64,000 nucleotides of DNA from Pseudomonas sp. CHM02. GTDB taxonomy: Bacteria > Pseudomonadota > Gammaproteobacteria > Pseudomonadales > Pseudomonadaceae. The notes beneath the pieces were generated by a model. The model did not search any database. It saw nothing but the letters and a program-made list of their open reading frames with translations, and was not told the DNA's origin. The number at the start of each line of letters is the position of its first letter. The stretch's first letter is position 1. This document shows, in pieces, positions 1-8,704 of the stretch. Where the stretch lies: the NCBI RefSeq assembly GCF_000612585.1, contig NZ_JFCA01000001.1:1-64000 (forward strand). The letters are read 5' to 3'. The translations under genes were made by a program, and so were the position numbers.

Positions 1-263
1 TTAGAGCAACCGTTGCCCATCACATGGTAATTAAGAATATGGCGCTGACCTTGTGAGTCTTCATATTCCATCTTCACCGGTACAACTTCGCATACTTCCG
101 GAATACTGCTCATGGACAATACTTTGGCAACATCCAAGTGGGTGCTGTAAGTGTAGTCTTCAACGATCGGGGTGTTCCGGCCAGCTACGTCAGTCGGGGC
201 TTCGTCGGCCAGGGCGGCGGTTGCGCACAAGCTGCTGAGGGCCATAACTACTAAAGCTTTCAT
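1..263 (-). CDS. DUF2790-type small secreted protein (3' end cut by window edge)
   Basis: The reading frame runs leftward from an ATG at 263-261 and is still open at base 1, so only the last few codons are missing. The protein opens with a signal peptide (MKALVVMALSSLCATAALA, cleavage near ALA-DE) and then has about 68 residues with two cysteines, one in PEVCEVVP and one in MGNGCS. This pattern is familiar from the DUF2790 proteins that are numerous in Pseudomonas and predicted to be periplasmic. No function is established for the family as far as I know. It is divergent from acsA across a 397-bp gap, so the two may share control elements. The TTA at bases 1-3 is not in frame and is not the stop. 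Confidence 0.8.
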   Translation of the reverse strand, partial: MKALVVMALSSLCATAALADEAPTDVAGRNTPIVEDYTYSTHLDVAKVLSMSSIPEVCEVVPVKMEYEDSQGQRHILNYHVMGNGCS

Positions 264-421
264 TTCTCTATTTACCTTGTTCAGGGCGAAAGGGGTCACG
301 GGGCCCTTGTGAGGCCACGTGTGTAACTTAAGAGTTGGGAAGTTCGGATTAACGTTGCCTTCGTGGGGGCTGTTGCGTTGTTAATCACAGTGCCTTGTTG
401 GCGGAGTTGATTTTAGGCCCC

Positions 422-442
422 CGGGTTATATTCATATACCCG
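422..442. promoter_or_regulatory. Imperfect inverted repeat between DUF2790 gene and acsA
   Basis: CGGGT and ACCCG are separated by 11 AT-rich bases, in the middle of the 264-660 divergent intergenic region. The arrangement suits a dimeric regulator. acsA in pseudomonads is known to be activated by a LuxR-type response regulator (ErdR/AgmR type), but I cannot assign this site to it. Apart from this repeat and the AAnAAnAA leader motif near 631, I see nothing else distinctive in the gap. Confidence 0.3.
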
Positions 443-630
443 TACTTTTGATAAACACTATTGGCGGTTTTTGTAACAATCCCGTGGTAAAGCTTTTTTC
501 ACAAAGGCGCAAAGCGCCACGGTCCGCGGGCTAGAGCTGCACAGGGGCATATCAGGGCAATTTGTAGGGGCTTGTTACTACCATCGTCGAATGGTTCTAT
601 AGACCCGCCCCGGCTACAACAGGGCCATAC

Positions 631-638
631 AACAACAA
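631..638 (+). promoter_or_regulatory. Candidate Crc/Hfq CA motif in acsA leader
   Basis: AACAACAA fits the AAnAAnAA motif to which Hfq/Crc bind in Pseudomonas mRNAs subject to carbon catabolite repression. It lies about 14 bases upstream of the acsA ribosome-binding region (GAGGTAAG, 649-656). Acetate activation genes are typical targets of this system. The position is inside the presumed 5' leader; no transcription start has been determined here. Confidence 0.45.
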
Positions 639-660
639 CTATGTCACCGAGGTAAGAAAG

Positions 661-2616
661 ATGAGTGCGGCTTCCCTGTACCCCGTTCGCCCCGAAGTAG
701 CAGCCAACACGCTGACCGACGAGGCGACCTACAAGGCCATGTACCAGCAGTCGGTGGTCAACCCCGATGGCTTCTGGCGCGAGCAAGCCAAGCGCCTTGA
801 CTGGATCAAGCCTTTCACCACGGTGAAGCAGACCTCGTTCGATGATCACCATGTCGACATCAAGTGGTTCGCCGATGGCACCCTGAACGTTTCCTACAAC
901 TGCCTGGACCGTCACCTTGCCGAGCGCGGCGACCAGGCGGCAATCATCTGGGAAGGCGATGACCCTTCCGAGAGCCGCACCATCACCTACCGCGAGCTGC
1001 ATGAAGAAGTCTGCAAGTTCGCCAACGCCCTGCGCGGCCAGGATGTGCACCGCGGCGACGTGGTGACTATCTATATGCCGATGATCCCCGAAGCCGTGGT
1101 CGCCATGCTGGCCTGTACCCGCATCGGTGCGATTCACTCCGTGGTGTTTGGCGGTTTCTCGCCGGAGGCCCTGGCCGGTCGCATCATCGACTGTAAGTCG
1201 AAGGTGGTGATCACTGCCGACGAAGGCATTCGCGCCGGTAAGAAAGTTTCCCTCAAGGCCAACGTCGACGACGCCCTGACCAACCCGGAAACCAGCAGCA
1301 TCCAGAAAGTCATCGTGTGCAAGCGCACCAATGGCGCGATCAAGTGGAACCAGCATCGCGACATCTGGTACGAAGACCTGATGAAAGTGGCGGGCACCGT
1401 GTGTGCGCCGAAAGAGATGGGCGCCGAAGAAGCGTTGTTCATTCTCTATACCTCCGGTTCCACCGGCAAGCCCAAGGGCGTGCAGCACACCACCGGCGGC
1501 TACCTGCTGTACGCAGCCCTGACCCACGAGCGCGTATTCGACTACCGCCCGGGCGAAATCTACTGGTGCACCGCCGACGTCGGCTGGGTCACCGGCCACA
1601 CCTATATCGTCTACGGCCCGCTGGCCAATGGCGCGACCACGCTGCTGTTCGAAGGTGTGCCGAACTACCCGGACATCACGCGGGTGGCGAAGATCGTCGA
1701 CAAGCACAAGGTCAATATCCTTTACACCGCGCCGACCGCGATCCGCGCGATGATGGCTTCCGGCACCGCAGCCGTGGAAGGCGCCGATGGCAGCAGCCTG
1801 CGCCTGCTCGGTTCGGTGGGTGAGCCGATTAACCCAGAGGCGTGGGACTGGTACTACAAGAACGTCGGCCAATCCCGTTGCCCGATTGTCGACACCTGGT
1901 GGCAGACCGAAACCGGCGGCAACATGATGAGCCCGCTGCCCGGCGCCCATGCGCTCAAGCCGGGGTCGGCGGCACGTCCGTTCTTCGGCGTGGTGCCGGC
2001 GCTGGTGGACAACCTCGGCAACCTGATCGAAGGCGCCGCCGAAGGCAATCTGGTGATCCTCGATTCGTGGCCGGGCCAGGCGCGCACGCTGTACGGCGAC
2101 CATGATCGCTTTGTCGACACCTACTTCAAGACCTTCCGTGGCATGTACTTCACCGGTGACGGTGCGCGTCGCGACGAAGACGGCTACTACTGGATCACCG
2201 GCCGTGTGGACGATGTGCTGAACGTGTCCGGCCACCGCATGGGCACCGCCGAGATCGAAAGCGCCATGGTCGCCCACCCGAAAGTCGCCGAAGCGGCGGT
2301 GGTGGGGGTGCCGCACGACATCAAGGGCCAGGGCATCTATGTGTATGTCACCCTCAAAAATGGCGAAGAGCCAAACGAGGCGCTGCGCCTGGAGTTGAAA
2401 AACTGGGTGCGCAAGGAGATCGGGCCGATTGCTTCGCCGGACGTCATCCAGTGGGCGCCGGGCTTGCCGAAGACGCGTTCGGGGAAAATCATGCGGCGTA
2501 TCCTGCGCAAGATCGCCACGGCTGAATACGACGGATTGGGGGATATCTCCACCCTGGCGGATCCGGGTGTAGTGGCGCATTTGATTGAGACGCACAAGAC
2601 CATGAACGTCGCGTAA
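661..2616 (+). CDS. acsA: Acetyl-CoA synthetase (AMP-forming)
   Basis: This cytoplasmic enzyme activates acetate with ATP to acetyl-AMP and then to acetyl-CoA, feeding the TCA/glyoxylate cycles. The 651-residue length is standard for Acs. Visible motifs are the adenylate-forming P-loop [12 protein letters not shown] from residue 262, [10 protein letters not shown] near 411, the hinge/core [14 protein letters not shown] near 515, and [11 protein letters not shown] near the C terminus. The last motif holds Lys609, the lysine acetylated and controlled by Pat/CobB in enteric Acs. The ATG at 661 follows a purine-rich GAGGTAAGAAAG. Gene order acsA followed by aotJ matches what I recall of P. aeruginosa (PA0887-PA0888). 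A strong terminator follows. Long open frames on both strands across this gene are coding shadows. Confidence 0.97.
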   Translation: MSAASLYPVRPEVAANTLTDEATYKAMYQQSVVNPDGFWREQAKRLDWIKPFTTVKQTSFDDHHVDIKWFADGTLNVSYNCLDRHLAERGDQAAIIWEGDDPSESRTITYRELHEEVCKFANALRGQDVHRGDVVTIYMPMIPEAVVAMLACTRIGAIHSVVFGGFSPEALAGRIIDCKSKVVITADEGIRAGKKVSLKANVDDALTNPETSSIQKVIVCKRTNGAIKWNQHRDIWYEDLMKVAGTVCAPKEMGAEEALFILYTSGSTGKPKGVQHTTGGYLLYAALTHERVFDYRPGEIYWCTADVGWVTGHTYIVYGPLANGATTLLFEGVPNYPDITRVAKIVDKHKVNILYTAPTAIRAMMASGTAAVEGADGSSLRLLGSVGEPINPEAWDWYYKNVGQSRCPIVDTWWQTETGGNMMSPLPGAHALKPGSAARPFFGVVPALVDNLGNLIEGAAEGNLVILDSWPGQARTLYGDHDRFVDTYFKTFRGMYFTGDGARRDEDGYYWITGRVDDVLNVSGHRMGTAEIESAMVAHPKVAEAAVVGVPHDIKGQGIYVYVTLKNGEEPNEALRLELKNWVRKEIGPIASPDVIQWAPGLPKTRSGKIMRRILRKIATAEYDGLGDISTLADPGVVAHLIETHKTMNVA

Positions 2617-2633
2617 GCGGGTTAGTGGGACGA

Positions 2634-2668
2634 AGCCCCATCCGGCGTGAGCCGGGTGGGGCTTTTTT
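2634..2668 (+). terminator. Rho-independent terminator of acsA
   Basis: AGCCCCATCCGGC and its near-perfect complement flank a GTGA loop and are followed by a six-T run, 18 bases past the acsA stop codon. Confidence 0.9.
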
Positions 2669-2687
2669 GTGCTCAGAGGATACCCCG

Positions 2688-2826
2688 TTGTGGTGAGCGG
2701 GCTTGCCCCGCGCTGGGCTGCGCAGCAGCCCCTTTCAAACCCGCCGCATGTCTTCAGGCAAAACTGTAGCAGCAGGGTTTGGGGCCGCTTCGCGCCCCGG
2801 CGCGGGGCAAGCCCGCTCACCACAAG
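2688..2826. repeat. Long inverted repeat (REPIN-like)
   Basis: The outer arms are 26 bases and perfectly complementary (starting TTGTGGTGAGCGGGCTTGCC), enclosing GC-rich inner sequence. The core GAGCGGGCTTGCCCCGCG recurs at 19994-20015 and, in part, at 22920. This is a Pseudomonas REP/REPIN-type element in the acsA-aotJ gap (2617-3315). Besides the terminator, this repeat and the ArgR region near 3120, I see no gene in that gap. Confidence 0.75.
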
Positions 2827-3119
2827 GTGCTCAGCGATGTCTAATCGGACGTCAATAAATATCGGTTTCCCAGGTAGGAGGTTTCTGAATGTTACCGGCT
2901 GGCGCAAATGTGTAACCCCTCGCCCAAACATGAGGCAAAGTGCTACGCCCGCGCCCTGAAAAACCGCGTTTTAGACACCCCTGGAAATAAGATTAAACGC
3001 CAGACTTGCCGTGCCAGAAGGGTTTGCGAATAATAGGCCCGCAATTTGCAGCGTCTACAGGTTTAATGTCTTTTGTCTCTGCATAAAATTCAGAGGCTGT
3101 CAATGAGCTGGAACTGCTT

Positions 3120-3157
3120 TCTCGGTGCTTCTGTAAATTGTTGTCGCATTGAGGAAA
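3120..3157 (+). promoter_or_regulatory. ArgR operator upstream of aotJ
   Basis: TGTCGC-N8-AA at 3142-3157 is an exact match to the ArgR half-site described for P. aeruginosa. A weaker half-site (TCTCGG-N8-TA) begins at 3120, about two helical turns upstream on the same strand, giving the usual direct-repeat arrangement. Another partial half-site, TGTCGT, lies at 3173. Together they suggest ArgR control of the aot operon from about 160 bases before the aotJ start. Confidence 0.7.
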
Positions 3158-3315
3158 TATCGGCTTCCGGCCTGTCGTTAGAATGCCGATCACTCGCTCG
3201 TCGTCTCCAGTGTGTAACTGGTGTGGGACGCAGCACCGCAATTCGGTTTCCCTTACGTCGCATCGTGGGCCATGGCTCATACTGCTGTTTTGCCCTATAC
3301 CGATGGAGTCCCAAG

Positions 3316-4101
3316 ATGAAGAAACTCGTGCTGTTGGGCGCCCTGGCGCTGTCCGTGCTGTCCATGCAGGCTTTCGCTGAAGGCAAGCCTCTGAAAATTG
3401 GTATCGAAGCGGCTTACCCTCCGTTTGCCTCCAAAGCTCCCGATGGCAGCATCGTCGGTTTTGACTACGACATCGGCAACGCCCTGTGCAAGCAGATGGA
3501 CGTCAAGTGCACTTGGGTCGAGCAGGAATTCGACGGCCTGATCCCCGCGCTGAAAGTGCGCAAGATCGACGCGATCCTGTCGTCCATGTCCATCACCGAT
3601 GACCGCAAGAAGTCCGTGGACTTCACCACCCGCTACTACCTGACCCCAGCGCGCCTGGTGTTGAAGGAAGGCACCACCGTCAGCGACAGCCTGGATGAAT
3701 TGAAAGGCAAGAAGATCGGTGTGCAGCGCGGTTCGATCCACGACCGTTTCGCCAAGGAAGTCCTGGCTCCCAAAGGTGCCACCATCGTTCCTTACAGCAC
3801 CCAGAACGAAATCTACCTGGACGTTGAAGCCGGTCGTCTCGACGGTACCGTGGCTGACGCCACCCTGCTGCAGGACGGTTTCCTGAAGACCGACGCAGGC
3901 AAAGGCTACGCGTTCGTGGGCCCGGCGTTCACCGACGTCAAATACTTCGGCGACGGTGTAGGCATCGCGGTACGTAAAGGCGACAAGGAAAACCTGGACC
4001 GCATCAACGCAGCCATTGCCGCAATCCGCGCCAACGGTGAGTACAAGAAGATCCAGGACAAGTACTTCGACTTCGATATCTACGGCGCTGACGCCAAGTA
4101 A
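3316..4101 (+). CDS. aotJ: Arginine/ornithine ABC transporter, periplasmic binding protein
   Basis: AotJ captures L-arginine/L-ornithine in the periplasm and delivers it to the AotQM permease. The 261-residue protein begins with a signal peptide ([21 protein letters not shown], residues 1-21). The mature part is a family-3 solute-binding protein: [26 protein letters not shown], and the ligand-domain segment [15 protein letters not shown] are all seen. The frame is open far upstream of 3316, but the ATG at 3316 is chosen because only it puts the signal peptide at the N terminus. A hairpin with a T run directly follows the gene, which would raise aotJ expression above that of the membrane genes. 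Its neighbours aotQMOP-argR make the identification firm. Confidence 0.95.
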   Translation: MKKLVLLGALALSVLSMQAFAEGKPLKIGIEAAYPPFASKAPDGSIVGFDYDIGNALCKQMDVKCTWVEQEFDGLIPALKVRKIDAILSSMSITDDRKKSVDFTTRYYLTPARLVLKEGTTVSDSLDELKGKKIGVQRGSIHDRFAKEVLAPKGATIVPYSTQNEIYLDVEAGRLDGTVADATLLQDGFLKTDAGKGYAFVGPAFTDVKYFGDGVGIAVRKGDKENLDRINAAIAAIRANGEYKKIQDKYFDFDIYGADAK

Positions 4102-4124
4102 ATCGTCGCAGCTGTCTGTCCTGA

Positions 4125-4166
4125 ATGGCGCAAGCAACAGAATTCCTGAGGTTTGCGCCATTTTTT
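4125..4166 (+). terminator. Intra-operon terminator/attenuator between aotJ and aotQ
   Basis: ATGGCGCAA and TTGCGCCAT form a nine-base-pair perfect stem with a 19-base loop, followed by a T run (4162-4166). It sits in the 91-base gap between aotJ and aotQ. Partial termination or 3'-end protection here is a common way to make excess binding protein over permease subunits. Confidence 0.75.
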
Positions 4167-4192
4167 CATCCCCCTTTTCGAGGACCTGAATC

Positions 4193-4882
4193 ATGTTGAA
4201 AGGCTACGGGGCCGTCATCCTCGATGGCGCATGGTTGACGCTTCAGCTCGCCTTGTCGTCCATGGCCTTGGCCATTGTTCTGGGTCTGATCGGGGTCGCG
4301 TTACGCCTGTCGCCGGTGCGCTGGTTGGCCTGGCTGGGTGACTTGTATTCCACGGTGATCCGCGGGATCCCCGACCTGGTGCTGATCCTGCTGATTTTCT
4401 ACGGCGGTCAGGACCTGCTCAACCGCGTCGCGCCGATGCTCGGCTATGACGACTATATTGACTTGAACCCCCTGGCCGCCGGTATCGGCACCCTGGGTTT
4501 CATCTTCGGCGCCTACCTGTCGGAAACCTTCCGCGGCGCTTTCATGGCCATTCCCAAGGGCCAGGCCGAGGCCGGCCTTGCGTATGGCATGAGCAGTTTC
4601 CAGGTGTTTTTCCGGGTGATGGTGCCGCAGATGATCCGGCTGGCGATCCCTGGGTTCACTAACAACTGGCTGGTCCTCACCAAGGCCACTGCGCTGATTT
4701 CGGTGGTGGGCCTGCAAGACATGATGTTCAAGGCCAAGCAGGCGGCAGACGCTACCCGCGAGCCTTTTACCTTCTTCCTCGCAGTGGCGGCGATGTACCT
4801 GGTGATCACCAGCGTGTCGTTGCTGGCCTTGCGTCATCTTGAGAAGCGCTACTCGGTAGGCGTAAGGGCGGCTGATCTATGA
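4193..4882 (+). CDS. aotQ: Arginine/ornithine ABC transporter permease
   Basis: AotQ is one half of the inner-membrane channel of the Aot importer. The 229-residue sequence has about five hydrophobic segments, the HisQM-type start (GAVILDGAWLTLQLALSSMA) and the EAA loop (GQAEAGLAYGMSS, around residue 122), which docks on the ATPase AotP. The ATG at 4193 follows CGAGGA. Its last four bases overlap the aotM start as ATGA (4879-4882), showing translational coupling with aotM. Confidence 0.94.
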   Translation: MLKGYGAVILDGAWLTLQLALSSMALAIVLGLIGVALRLSPVRWLAWLGDLYSTVIRGIPDLVLILLIFYGGQDLLNRVAPMLGYDDYIDLNPLAAGIGTLGFIFGAYLSETFRGAFMAIPKGQAEAGLAYGMSSFQVFFRVMVPQMIRLAIPGFTNNWLVLTKATALISVVGLQDMMFKAKQAADATREPFTFFLAVAAMYLVITSVSLLALRHLEKRYSVGVRAADL

Positions 4883-5577
4883 TCTTCGACTACAACGTCA
4901 TCTGGGAGGCCATGCCGCTGTACCTTGGCGGCTTGGTGACTACCCTGAAACTGCTCGTCATCTCGCTGTTCTTCGGCTTGCTCGCCGCCTTGCCCCTGGG
5001 CTTGATGCGTGTGTCCAAGCAGCCGATTGTCAATGGTGTGGCCTGGCTCTACACCTACGTGATCCGCGGCACGCCGATGCTGGTGCAGCTGTTCTTGATC
5101 TACTACGGCCTGGCTCAGTTCGAGGCGGTACGTGAGAGCTTCCTGTGGCCACTGTTGTCCAGCGCCACCTTCTGCGCGTGCCTGGCCTTTGCGATCAACA
5201 CCAGCGCCTACACCGCCGAAATCATCGCCGGCAGCCTCAAGGCCACACCCAATGGCGAGATCGAAGCGGCCAAGGCCATGGGCATGTCGCGCTACAAGCT
5301 GTATCGCCGCATCCTGCTGCCGTCGGCCCTGCGCCGCGCGCTGCCGCAGTACAGCAACGAAGTGATCATGATGCTGCAGACCACCAGCCTGGCGTCCATC
5401 GTCACCCTGATCGATATCACCGGTGCCGCACGCACGGTGAACGCGCAGTTCTACCTGCCGTTCGAGGCCTACATCACCGCTGGCGTGTTCTACCTGTGCC
5501 TGACCTTCATCCTCGTACGCCTGTTCAAGTTGGCCGAGCGCCGCTGGCTGAGCTACCTGGCGCCGAGGAAGCACTGA
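4879..5577 (+). CDS. aotM: Arginine/ornithine ABC transporter permease
   Basis: This is the second permease subunit of the Aot importer, pairing with AotQ in the inner membrane. The 232-residue product shows HisM-type features: the N-terminal LGGLVTTLKLLVISLFFG helix, a YVIRGTPMLVQLFLIYYG segment and the EAA motif GEIEAAKAMGMSRYKLYRR near residue 119. The start overlaps the aotQ stop, and aotO follows after one base, so aotQMO are one transcript with coupled translation. Confidence 0.94.
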   Translation: MIFDYNVIWEAMPLYLGGLVTTLKLLVISLFFGLLAALPLGLMRVSKQPIVNGVAWLYTYVIRGTPMLVQLFLIYYGLAQFEAVRESFLWPLLSSATFCACLAFAINTSAYTAEIIAGSLKATPNGEIEAAKAMGMSRYKLYRRILLPSALRRALPQYSNEVIMMLQTTSLASIVTLIDITGAARTVNAQFYLPFEAYITAGVFYLCLTFILVRLFKLAERRWLSYLAPRKH

Positions 5578-5578
5578 T

Positions 5579-6691
5579 ATGGAACGTATCGATCACCGGT
5601 TGCCCTGGGGCCACCTGGGGTGTGAGCGCCAATTGAGCGTGTTCCGTTTCGGCAAGGGCGAGCGCAAGGCCTATCTCCAGGCCAGCCTGCACGCCGATGA
5701 GCTGCCCGGCATGCGCGCTGCGTGGGAGCTGAAAAAGCGCCTCGCCGAACTGGAACAGCAAGGTGCGCTCAACGGCGTGATCGAACTGGTGCCGGTCGCT
5801 AACCCGATGGGCCTGGGCCAGTTGCTGCAAGGCAGCCACCAGGGCCGTTTCGAGGTGGGCAGCGGCAAGAACTTCAACCGTGATTTCGTTGAACTGAGCG
5901 AGCCGGTGGCCGAGTTGCTCAAAGGCAAGTTGGGCGATGATCCCCACGCCAACGTGCGCATGATCCGCCAGGCGATGAGCGATACGCTCAGTGCCTTGCC
6001 CGAGCCGAGCAGCCAGTTGCAAGGTATGCAGCGCATCCTGCTGAGCCATGCCTGCACCGCCGATGTGGTGCTGGACCTGCATTGCGACGCCGAAGCCGCG
6101 CTGCACATGTACGCGCTGCCACAGCACTGGCCGCAGTGGCGCTCGTTGTCGGCGCACTTGAATGTGAAAGTCGGCCTGCTGGCGGAAGACTCCGGCGGCA
6201 GTTCGTTCGATGAAGCCTGCTCGCTGCCGTGGTTGCGTTTGTCCCAGGCGTTCCCTGAAGCGCAGATCCCGCTGGCCTGCCTGGCGACGACGCTGGAGCT
6301 GGGCGGCCAGGCCGATACCGGCCGCGACGAGGCGATCTTCCACGCCGAAGGCATCCTCGCGTTCCTCGCCGAGCAGGGCCTGATCAACGGCGAATGGCCC
6401 GCGCCACAATTCGAGCCCTGTGAAGGCCTGCCGTTTGAAGGCACCGAATTGTTGTTCGCGCCCCACGCCGGGGTGATCAGTTACCTGCGTAAAGCCGGTG
6501 ATGTGGTCGAAAAAGGCGAGCCGATTTTTGAAGTGATTGATCCCCTGGAAGACCGCGTCAGCACGATTTGCGCGGGCACCTCGGGGGTGTTGTTTGCCGT
6601 TGAACGGCTACGTTATGCCCAAGCGGGTTTCTGGCTGGCCAAGGTGGCGGGGCGCGAAGCGCTGCGTCACGGGCGCTTGCTCAACGACTGA
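5579..6691 (+). CDS. aotO: Succinylglutamate desuccinylase/aspartoacylase family protein (AotO)
   Basis: This 370-residue protein has the zinc-carboxypeptidase-like fold of the AstE/AspA family. His38 and Glu41 in SLHADELPG match the family's first zinc motif HxxE, and a later VLDLHCDAE (around residue 160) supplies the third ligand. It occupies the place of the fourth gene of the P. aeruginosa aot operon, where I recall it is not needed for arginine uptake, so its real substrate is open; the true succinylglutamate desuccinylase is aruE at 21848. It starts one base after the aotM stop. Confidence 0.88.
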   Translation: MERIDHRLPWGHLGCERQLSVFRFGKGERKAYLQASLHADELPGMRAAWELKKRLAELEQQGALNGVIELVPVANPMGLGQLLQGSHQGRFEVGSGKNFNRDFVELSEPVAELLKGKLGDDPHANVRMIRQAMSDTLSALPEPSSQLQGMQRILLSHACTADVVLDLHCDAEAALHMYALPQHWPQWRSLSAHLNVKVGLLAEDSGGSSFDEACSLPWLRLSQAFPEAQIPLACLATTLELGGQADTGRDEAIFHAEGILAFLAEQGLINGEWPAPQFEPCEGLPFEGTELLFAPHAGVISYLRKAGDVVEKGEPIFEVIDPLEDRVSTICAGTSGVLFAVERLRYAQAGFWLAKVAGREALRHGRLLND

Positions 6692-6718
6692 CCACCTGTT
6701 TTTGTGAGAACCGACCGC

Positions 6719-7483
6719 ATGTACAAACTTGAAGTCCAAGACCTGCATAAACGCTATGGCAGTCATGAAGTGCTCAAAGGGGTGTCCCTGGCCGCCGCGG
6801 CCGGTGATGTGATCAGCATCATCGGTTCCAGTGGTTCGGGCAAAAGTACCTTTTTGCGCTGCATCAACCTGCTGGAGCAACCGCACGCCGGCAAGATCCT
6901 GCTCAACAATGAAGAGCTGAAGCTGGTGGCCAACAAGGACGGCGCCATGAAGGCTGCCGACCCCAAGCAACTGCAACGCATGCGTTCGCGGCTGTCCATG
7001 GTGTTCCAGCATTTCAACCTGTGGTCACACATGACCGCGCTTGAAAACGTGATGGAAGCCCCGGTGCACGTGCTGGGCGTGTCGAAGAAAGAAGCCCGTG
7101 AAAAGGCCGAGCACTACCTGGCCAAGGTCGGTGTGGGTCATCGTAAAGATGCGTTCCCCGGTCACATGTCCGGCGGCGAGCAGCAGCGCGTAGCCATCGC
7201 CCGTGCCTTGGCGATGGAACCGGAAGTGATGTTGTTCGACGAGCCCACCTCGGCCCTCGACCCTGAACTGGTCGGTGAAGTGCTCAAGGTGATGCAGGAC
7301 CTGGCCCAGGAGGGCCGCACCATGGTGGTGGTGACCCACGAAATGGGCTTTGCCCGTGAGGTGTCGAACCAGTTGGTGTTCCTGCACAAAGGCATCGTCG
7401 AAGAGCGTGGCAACCCGCGCGAAGTGCTGGTTAACCCACAGTCCGAGCGTTTGCAGCAGTTCCTGTCCGGTAGCTTGAAATAA
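6719..7483 (+). CDS. aotP: Arginine/ornithine ABC transporter ATP-binding protein
   Basis: AotP hydrolyses ATP to drive arginine/ornithine import through AotQM. The 254-residue protein has Walker A GSSGSGKST (residues 36-44), Q-loop FQHFNLWSHMT, signature MSGGEQQRVAIARAL (from about 150), Walker B VMLFDEPTSALDPE, and the switch histidine in VVVTHEMGFA. It is HisP/GlnQ-like. An in-frame GTG at 6704 would add five residues, but the ATG at 6719 gives the usual start MYKLEVQDLHKRYG. It lies 27 bases after aotO. Confidence 0.95.
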   Translation: MYKLEVQDLHKRYGSHEVLKGVSLAAAAGDVISIIGSSGSGKSTFLRCINLLEQPHAGKILLNNEELKLVANKDGAMKAADPKQLQRMRSRLSMVFQHFNLWSHMTALENVMEAPVHVLGVSKKEAREKAEHYLAKVGVGHRKDAFPGHMSGGEQQRVAIARALAMEPEVMLFDEPTSALDPELVGEVLKVMQDLAQEGRTMVVVTHEMGFAREVSNQLVFLHKGIVEERGNPREVLVNPQSERLQQFLSGSLK

Positions 7484-7544
7484 TCAAGGCTGCTTTTGTG
7501 CGCTGAATTGGTGCATGCTTCGCGGCCTGGAATTTGGCCCAATC

Positions 7545-7620
7545 CCTGTAGGAGCTGGCTTGCCAGCGATACCGATCTACCTGATCCACCGCGATCGCCG
7601 GCAAGCCGGCTCCTACAAGG
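7545..7620. repeat. REP-type inverted repeat pair
   Basis: TGTAGGAGCTGGCTTGCCAGCGAT and the inverted GCCGGCAAGCCGGCTCCTACA bracket about 30 bases in the aotP-argR gap. This is a typical Pseudomonas REP doublet. Confidence 0.7.
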
Positions 7621-7709
7621 GATCGCGGTTTGTTTTGAGATTTGTGCTCGTTTCCGGGCTAGCATTAGCCCCTGTCTTCATTACCGTTACTCGCTTCGGA
7701 TAGCACTCC

Positions 7710-8690
7710 ATGACCGCCCATAAAATTGGTTTCCTGATTTGGCCCAGCACGAAAGCACTGACGCTTGCGCTGGCTGAGGAGGCTTTGCGCGTTGCTCAGC
7801 GAGTGCATCCGGACGTGGTCTACGAACTGTCGTTCCTGCAGGCCGAGCCGCCAACCGAAGGCGCCTGGCAACTGCCGGGCGAGCCGTGGGCCGGCAAGCT
7901 CGAGGGCTTCCAGAAACTGTTCCTGCTGGCGGACGAACCGCCGACCGTCATCGCCTCGCAACTGAGCACCGCGCTCAAGCAACTGGTGCGTGCCGGTTGC
8001 GTCATCGGCGGCTTGTCTGCCGGTGTCTATCCACTGGCGCAATTGGGTTTGCTCGACGGTTACCGCGCCGCCGTGCACTGGCGCTGGCAGGATGATTTTG
8101 CCGAGCGCTTCCCCAAGGTCATCGCCACCAGCCACCTGTTCGACTGGGACCGTGACCGCCTGACCGCCTGCGGTGGCATGTCGGTGCTAGACCTGCTGCT
8201 GGCGGTGTTGGCCCGTGACCATGGTGCCGAACTCGCCGGCGCCGTCTCCGAAGAACTGGTGGTGGAACGCATCCGCGAAGGCGGTGAGCGCCAGCGCATC
8301 CCGCTGCAAAACCGCCTGGGTTCCAGCCATCCCAAGCTGACCCAGGCCGTTTTGTTGATGGAAGCGAATATCGAAGAGCCGCTGACCACCGACGAAATTG
8401 CCCAGCATGTGTGCGTGTCGCGACGACAACTGGAACGGATCTTCAAGCAGTACCTCAACCGCGTTCCCAGCCAGTATTACCTGGAATTGCGCCTGAACAA
8501 GGCGCGCCAGATGCTCATGCAGACCAGCAAGTCGATCATCCAGATCGGCCTGTCGTGCGGCTTCTCCTCGGGGCCGCATTTCTCCAGCGCCTACCGCAAC
8601 TTCTTCGGCGCAACCCCTCGTGAAGACCGCAACCAGCGGCGCAGCAGCAGCCCATTCGAATTGTCGTCGGTGCCGTCCGAGCGCGGCTGA
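7710..8690 (+). CDS. argR: Transcriptional regulator ArgR (AraC family)
   Basis: ArgR is the arginine-responsive activator/repressor of Pseudomonas arginine uptake and catabolism, unrelated to the E. coli ArgR fold. In this 326-residue protein the N-terminal part resembles the DJ-1/PfpI-type amidotransferase-like sensor domain (MTAHKIGFLIWPSTKALTLA), and the C-terminal ~100 residues are a double helix-turn-helix: TDEIAQHVCVSRRQLERIFK and SIIQIGLSCGFSSGPHFSSAYR. It is last in the aot cluster, behind a REP-bearing 226-base gap, and exact ArgR half-sites precede aotJ and aruC. It converges with the large LRR gene with only 14 bases between the stop codons. Confidence 0.94.
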   Translation: MTAHKIGFLIWPSTKALTLALAEEALRVAQRVHPDVVYELSFLQAEPPTEGAWQLPGEPWAGKLEGFQKLFLLADEPPTVIASQLSTALKQLVRAGCVIGGLSAGVYPLAQLGLLDGYRAAVHWRWQDDFAERFPKVIATSHLFDWDRDRLTACGGMSVLDLLLAVLARDHGAELAGAVSEELVVERIREGGERQRIPLQNRLGSSHPKLTQAVLLMEANIEEPLTTDEIAQHVCVSRRQLERIFKQYLNRVPSQYYLELRLNKARQMLMQTSKSIIQIGLSCGFSSGPHFSSAYRNFFGATPREDRNQRRSSSPFELSSVPSERG

Positions 8691-8704
8691 TCGCTGGCGG
8701 CGGC

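Noticed and set aside
499..2931. 810-codon open frame on the minus strand across acsA
   Set aside because: It is antisense to a confidently identified acetyl-CoA synthetase; its codons follow the GC-rich third positions of acsA and the protein has no recognisable domain.
7484..7709. Short plus-strand frames in the aotP-argR gap
   Set aside because: They read through a REP doublet, have no Shine-Dalgarno, and the amino-acid sequences change with the repeat copy.
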